Positions 5,571-7,711 of a DNA stretch of 7,711 nucleotides are shown here, one piece after another. Position 1 is the stretch's first letter. Each line of letters starts with the position of its first letter. The position numbers and the translations under genes were made by a program. The stretch spans positions 1 to 7,711 of the forward strand of contig JAFTUB010000143.1 of NCBI GenBank assembly GCA_017466495.1. Reading direction: 5' to 3'. The notes below the pieces were generated by a model. That model saw nothing but the letters and a program-made list of their open reading frames with translations. It was not told the origin of the DNA and ran no database searches. The stretch comes from Clostridia bacterium. Lineage in GTDB: Bacteria > Bacillota > Clostridia > Oscillospirales > CAG-272.

Positions 5571-6464
5571 TCAGAGCAGACCGTGCTTCTTCATGGCGGC
5601 GGTCAGTCTTGCGCGGGTTGCATCCTCCATCTCGCACAGGGGGAGACGGAACTCCTCGGTGCAGAAGCCCAGCATAGCCATGGCGGTCTTGGCGGGAACG
5701 GGATTGACCTCGCAGAAGAGGGCATCGATGAGGTCCAGCAGCTTCAGCTGCATCTCGGTTGCCCGGGGAGCGTTGCCGCCCAGGTAATCGGCCACGATGT
5801 CGTGAGTTTCTTTGGGCATCACATTGGAGAGCACCGAGATGACGCCCTTGCCGCCCAGGGACAGGATGGGCACGATCTGATCGTCGTTGCCCGAGTAGAT
5901 GTCGAGATCGCGGCCGCACTCTGCTGCGAGGGCTGCCACGGCGCTGATATTGCCGGAGGCCTCCTTGACGGCTACGATGCGCTCATGCTTGGCCAGTTCC
6001 TTGTACACCGAGAGGGGAATGTTCACGCCGGTGCGGGAGGGCACGTTGAAGAGGATAATGGGCTTGTTGGTGGCATCTGCCGTTTCCATAAAGTTTTTGA
6101 TCAGGCCCTTGGGGGTAGCCTTGTTATAGTAGGGGGTGACCAGCAGCAGCGCGTCGGCACCTGCATCGCAGGCGGCGCGGGAAAGCTCGATGCCGTAGGC
6201 GGTATCGTTGGAGCCGGTGCCGGCAATGACGGGGACTCTGCCTGCCACGGTTTCCACAGCGTGGGCAACCAGGTCGCAGTGCTCCTCATGGGTCAGGGTT
6301 GCCGCCTCACCGGTGGTGCCTGCCACCACAATGGCATCGGTGCCCCTGGCAATCTGATCCTCAAGAATGCGGTCAAAGGCGGGGTAGTCGATCTGTCCAT
6401 TGCGGAAGGGAGTAATGACGGCGACAGCTGCACCGGTGAAAATGGTAGGTTTTGTCATGGACAT
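5571..6464 (-). CDS. dapA: 4-hydroxy-tetrahydrodipicolinate synthase DapA (catalytic Tyr replaced by Phe)
   Basis: DapA condenses pyruvate and aspartate semialdehyde, the first committed step to diaminopimelate and lysine. The 297-residue TIM barrel aligns to the E. coli enzyme with a constant +6 offset. It shows GTTGE (49-53, Thr50 = Thr44), TPYYN (110-114, Tyr113 = Tyr107), Schiff-base Lys167 (= Lys161) in AVKEASGN, and Arg144 (= Arg138) in NVPSRTG. The position of the third triad residue, Tyr133, is Phe139 (codon TTC). Among lysine-feedback residues, His59, His62 and Asn86 are kept, but Glu84 corresponds to Tyr90. This may weaken allosteric inhibition and fits control by the riboswitch. 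The ATG at 6464 is preferred because AAAGGA lies about 9-10 bases upstream; a second ATG two codons later is too far. First gene of dapA-dapB. Confidence 0.96.
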   Translation of the reverse strand: MSMTKPTIFTGAAVAVITPFRNGQIDYPAFDRILEDQIARGTDAIVVAGTTGEAATLTHEEHCDLVAHAVETVAGRVPVIAGTGSNDTAYGIELSRAACDAGADALLLVTPYYNKATPKGLIKNFMETADATNKPIILFNVPSRTGVNIPLSVYKELAKHERIVAVKEASGNISAVAALAAECGRDLDIYSGNDDQIVPILSLGGKGVISVLSNVMPKETHDIVADYLGGNAPRATEMQLKLLDLIDALFCEVNPVPAKTAMAMLGFCTEEFRLPLCEMEDATRARLTAAMKKHGLL

Positions 6465-6531
6465 GATGAATTTTCCTTTCGAGTGGGTGAAAATTTGCCG
6501 TTTGGCGGGCGGAAAACAGGCAAAACCGCAG

Positions 6532-6562
6532 AAAAAATAAAAAAACCGGTTGAAAACCAGCT
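6532..6562 (-). terminator. Riboswitch-controlled intrinsic terminator before dapA
   Basis: In the minus-strand RNA, AGCUGGUU (6555-6562) pairs with AACCGGUU (6544-6551) around a UUC loop, giving 8 bp with two G-U pairs. It is followed by UUUUUAUUUUUU (6532-6543). Its first bases (6561-6562) are also used by the antiterminator, so the two structures exclude each other. Confidence 0.85.
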
Positions 6563-6623
6563 GTACTTGTAATATAATAGATGCACGGCAGAAAAAGCCT
6601 GTCGGCGACTCATTACAATACAG
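6561..6623 (-). promoter_or_regulatory. Antiterminator helix of the dapA leader
   Basis: In the minus-strand RNA, CUGUAUUGUAAU (6612-6623) can pair with AUUACAAGUACAG (6561-6573) over 12 bp with one bulged G. The 5' strand overlaps the end of aptamer helix P1 and its possible extension (UGUA). The 3' strand overlaps the terminator stem. Without lysine this helix should form and let transcription reach dapA. Confidence 0.75.
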
Positions 6624-6789
6624 ATAGCTCTCCATCAAAATAAATTGACGACAGTCCGTCAGCTGTTAACCGAGCGGACCAGCGGCTGCCCCCGCTGCGG
6701 GGAAACCACTTCGGCGGTCTGCGCTCGGGCATCACCTCAAACGGCCGCAGCAGCCTCGGTGATGCGCGGTCACACTCCGCGCCTCTATC
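6623..6789 (-). promoter_or_regulatory. Lysine riboswitch aptamer (L-box)
   Basis: The minus-strand RNA carries the conserved lysine aptamer blocks in order: GAUAGAGGCGCG at the 5' end (about 6778-6789), CCGAAG (6709-6714), GCUGG (6679-6683), ACUGUC (6650-6655) and the closing GGAGAGCUAUC (6623-6633). P1 is GAUAG/CUAUC. P4 contains GUCCG/CGGAC and P5 GUCAA/UUGAU. The loops of P2 and P3 hold CUGCGG (6745-6750) and CCGCAG (6695-6700), a perfect 6-bp match for the known L2-L3 kissing contact. Length of about 167 bases suits the class. It lies upstream of dapA, whose pathway makes lysine, and is followed by an antiterminator/terminator pair, so it is predicted to be a transcriptional OFF switch. 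Confidence 0.95.
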
Positions 6790-6803
6790 AATAAGTATAT
6801 GTG

Positions 6804-6824
6804 CCGCACCCTATGGGGGTACGG
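6804..6824 (-). other. 5'-terminal hairpin of the dapA leader RNA
   Basis: The RNA segment CCGUACCC (6817-6824) pairs with GGGUGCGG (6804-6811) around a 5-base loop, 8 bp with one G-U pair. With the predicted start of transcription near 6822-6823, it would be at the very 5' end of the transcript, separated from the aptamer by about 14 bases. It may protect the mRNA from 5'-end decay or keep the leader from misfolding; this is inference. Confidence 0.55.
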
Positions 6825-6828
6825 GGAT

Positions 6829-6857
6829 ATAGTAACATAAAGCGTGTCGCTTGTCAA
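6829..6857 (-). promoter_or_regulatory. Promoter of the dapA-dapB operon
   Basis: On the minus strand a perfect TTGACA (6852-6857) and TACTAT (6829-6834) are separated by exactly 17 bases. Transcription would begin around 6822, about 33 bases before the aptamer and about 360 bases before the dapA ATG. Confidence 0.8.
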
Positions 6858-6915
6858 TGCTTTTGGAGAAATTTTATCGCAATTTATGCAAATACGGAAT
6901 ACACGGAGACAGCTT

Positions 6916-7711
6916 ATGCCCATCATCAATGAAAAACCCAAGACCGATCTGCGCACTGCGGACTTTGCCTACGATCTTCCCCCCGAGCTGATCGCTCAGC
7001 ATCCCGCCCCGCGCCGGGACGAGTCCCGCCTCATGGTCATTGACCGCGGCGAGGGGACCGTCACCCATCGGCATTTTTACGATATTCTCGACTACCTGCA
7101 GCCGGGAGACACCCTGGTGGTGAATGATTCCAAGGTGATTCCCGCCCGGCTGTACGGTCATGCGGAGGGCCGCCCCGAAGCGGCCATTGAGCTGCTTCTT
7201 CTGCGCAATCACGGCCTTGACCGCTGGGAGACCCTGGTGCGCCCCGGCAAGCGGGCGCGGGTGGGGATGCGGGTTGTGTTCGGCGGCGGTATGCTCACAG
7301 CCGAGGTGGAGGATATCGTGGAGGAAGGGAACCGCATTGTCCGCTTCGACTATGACCGCGAAAAATACGCCAACGTCTACGAGATCCTGCACGAGATCGG
7401 GCTGATGCCCCTGCCGCCCTACATCACCGAGCAGCTGGGGGATAATTCCCGCTATCAGACGGTATACGCCCGTGAGGAGGGATCTGCGGCTGCTCCCACC
7501 GCCGGCCTGCATTTTACTCCTGAGCTGCTGGAGAAGATCAAAGCCAAGGGGATTGCCGTCGCTCCTGTGATGCTTCATGTAGGATTGGGGACCTTCCGCC
7601 CCGTCAAGGCAGACCGGGTGGACGAGCACGTGATGCACACCGAATATTTCAGCGTCAGCGAGGAAACCGCCGCCTTGATCAACGCCCGCCGGGCTGCGGG
7701 GGGGCGGATCA
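6916..7711 (+). CDS. queA: S-adenosylmethionine:tRNA ribosyltransferase-isomerase QueA (3' partial)
   Basis: QueA transfers and isomerises the ribosyl part of S-adenosylmethionine onto 7-aminomethyl-7-deazaguanine in tRNA, giving epoxyqueuosine at the wobble position. The first 265 residues are present of a usual 340-350. Recognisable segments are DFAYDLPPELIAQHP (16-30), LVVNDSKVIPARL (67-79) and LVRPGKR (107-113). Further on are GLMPLPPYI (162-170), RYQTVYAREEGSAAAPTAG (179-197), HVGLGTFRPV (221-230) and HTEYF (241-245). The reading frame is intact to the window end. The ATG at 6916 has GGAG 7 bases upstream and gives about 10 residues more at the N-terminus than the common MK.SDF start. 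It is divergent from dapA across 451 bases that hold the dapA leader. Its own promoter is not clear: TTGTCA (6851-6856) is present but the -10 is weak. Confidence 0.96.
   Translation, partial: MPIINEKPKTDLRTADFAYDLPPELIAQHPAPRRDESRLMVIDRGEGTVTHRHFYDILDYLQPGDTLVVNDSKVIPARLYGHAEGRPEAAIELLLLRNHGLDRWETLVRPGKRARVGMRVVFGGGMLTAEVEDIVEEGNRIVRFDYDREKYANVYEILHEIGLMPLPPYITEQLGDNSRYQTVYAREEGSAAAPTAGLHFTPELLEKIKAKGIAVAPVMLHVGLGTFRPVKADRVDEHVMHTEYFSVSEETAALINARRAAGGRI

Noticed and set aside
5533..5919. Extension of the dapB frame upstream into dapA
   Set aside because: The added residues are Arg-rich shadow sequence of dapA, and family DapB proteins start at the chosen Met.
5535..6572. Long open frame on the plus strand (about 345 codons)
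   Set aside because: It is the reverse complement of dapA and its leader, with Gly/His-rich nonsense composition.
6590..6830. T-box leader before dapA
   Set aside because: The conserved T-box antiterminator sequence is missing, and the lysine riboswitch blocks are all present in order.
6874..7638. Open frame on the minus strand (about 254 codons)
   Set aside because: It is antisense to queA, which is strongly conserved over the whole stretch.

Overview
The window looks like chromosomal core DNA from a moderately GC-rich member of the Clostridia, probably Oscillospiraceae/Ruminococcaceae-like (inference). The reasons are strong AGGAGG-type ribosome binding sites, AT-rich sigma-A promoters between GC-rich genes, a lysine riboswitch controlling dapA-dapB, a DUF6514-type protein and nrdR. 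I see no transposon, phage gene, CRISPR array, tRNA or rRNA.

Layout. (1) 4-2280, minus strand: an operon read right to left from a near-consensus extended -10 promoter. It encodes a P-loop ATPase resembling the BREX BrxC/BrxD (DUF2791) group, an SSAT-like GNAT acetyltransferase, and a SAM-dependent methyltransferase. The methyltransferase is cut short by a TAG at the edge of the window and may be a pseudogene. (2) 2308-2734, minus strand: a small two-helix membrane protein of unknown function with a roughly 130-nt leader that can fold. (3) 2927-4762, plus strand: a DUF6514-like gene, then nrdR with its own promoter inside the end of that gene. A GNAT overlaps nrdR by ATGA and a small zinc-ribbon-like protein follows. 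The run ends in a perfect 18-bp terminator hairpin that also serves the convergent dapB. (4) 4777-6857, minus strand: dapA-dapB, two consecutive steps of lysine/diaminopimelate synthesis. They are preceded by a consensus-like promoter, a 5'-terminal hairpin, a lysine riboswitch, and a mutually exclusive antiterminator/terminator pair. (5) 6916-7711, plus strand: the first 265 codons of queA, divergent from dapA.

How the genes work together. High lysine should fold the aptamer, free the terminator and stop transcription before dapA, so flux to dihydrodipicolinate and tetrahydrodipicolinate falls. NrdR would repress ribonucleotide reductase genes elsewhere in the genome. The ATPase-GNAT-methyltransferase operon is the least explained part. 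The ATPase family is linked to phage-defence and Ter-type stress systems, but no defence partner is visible here.

The observations most worth a second look are four. DapA has Phe where the catalytic-triad Tyr (E. coli Tyr133) is expected. The BrxC/D-like ATPase lacks BREX partners. The lysine aptamer has an atypical P2 arm but a perfect L2-L3 kissing match. The terminal methyltransferase carries an in-frame TAG followed by what looks like the normal continuation codon.
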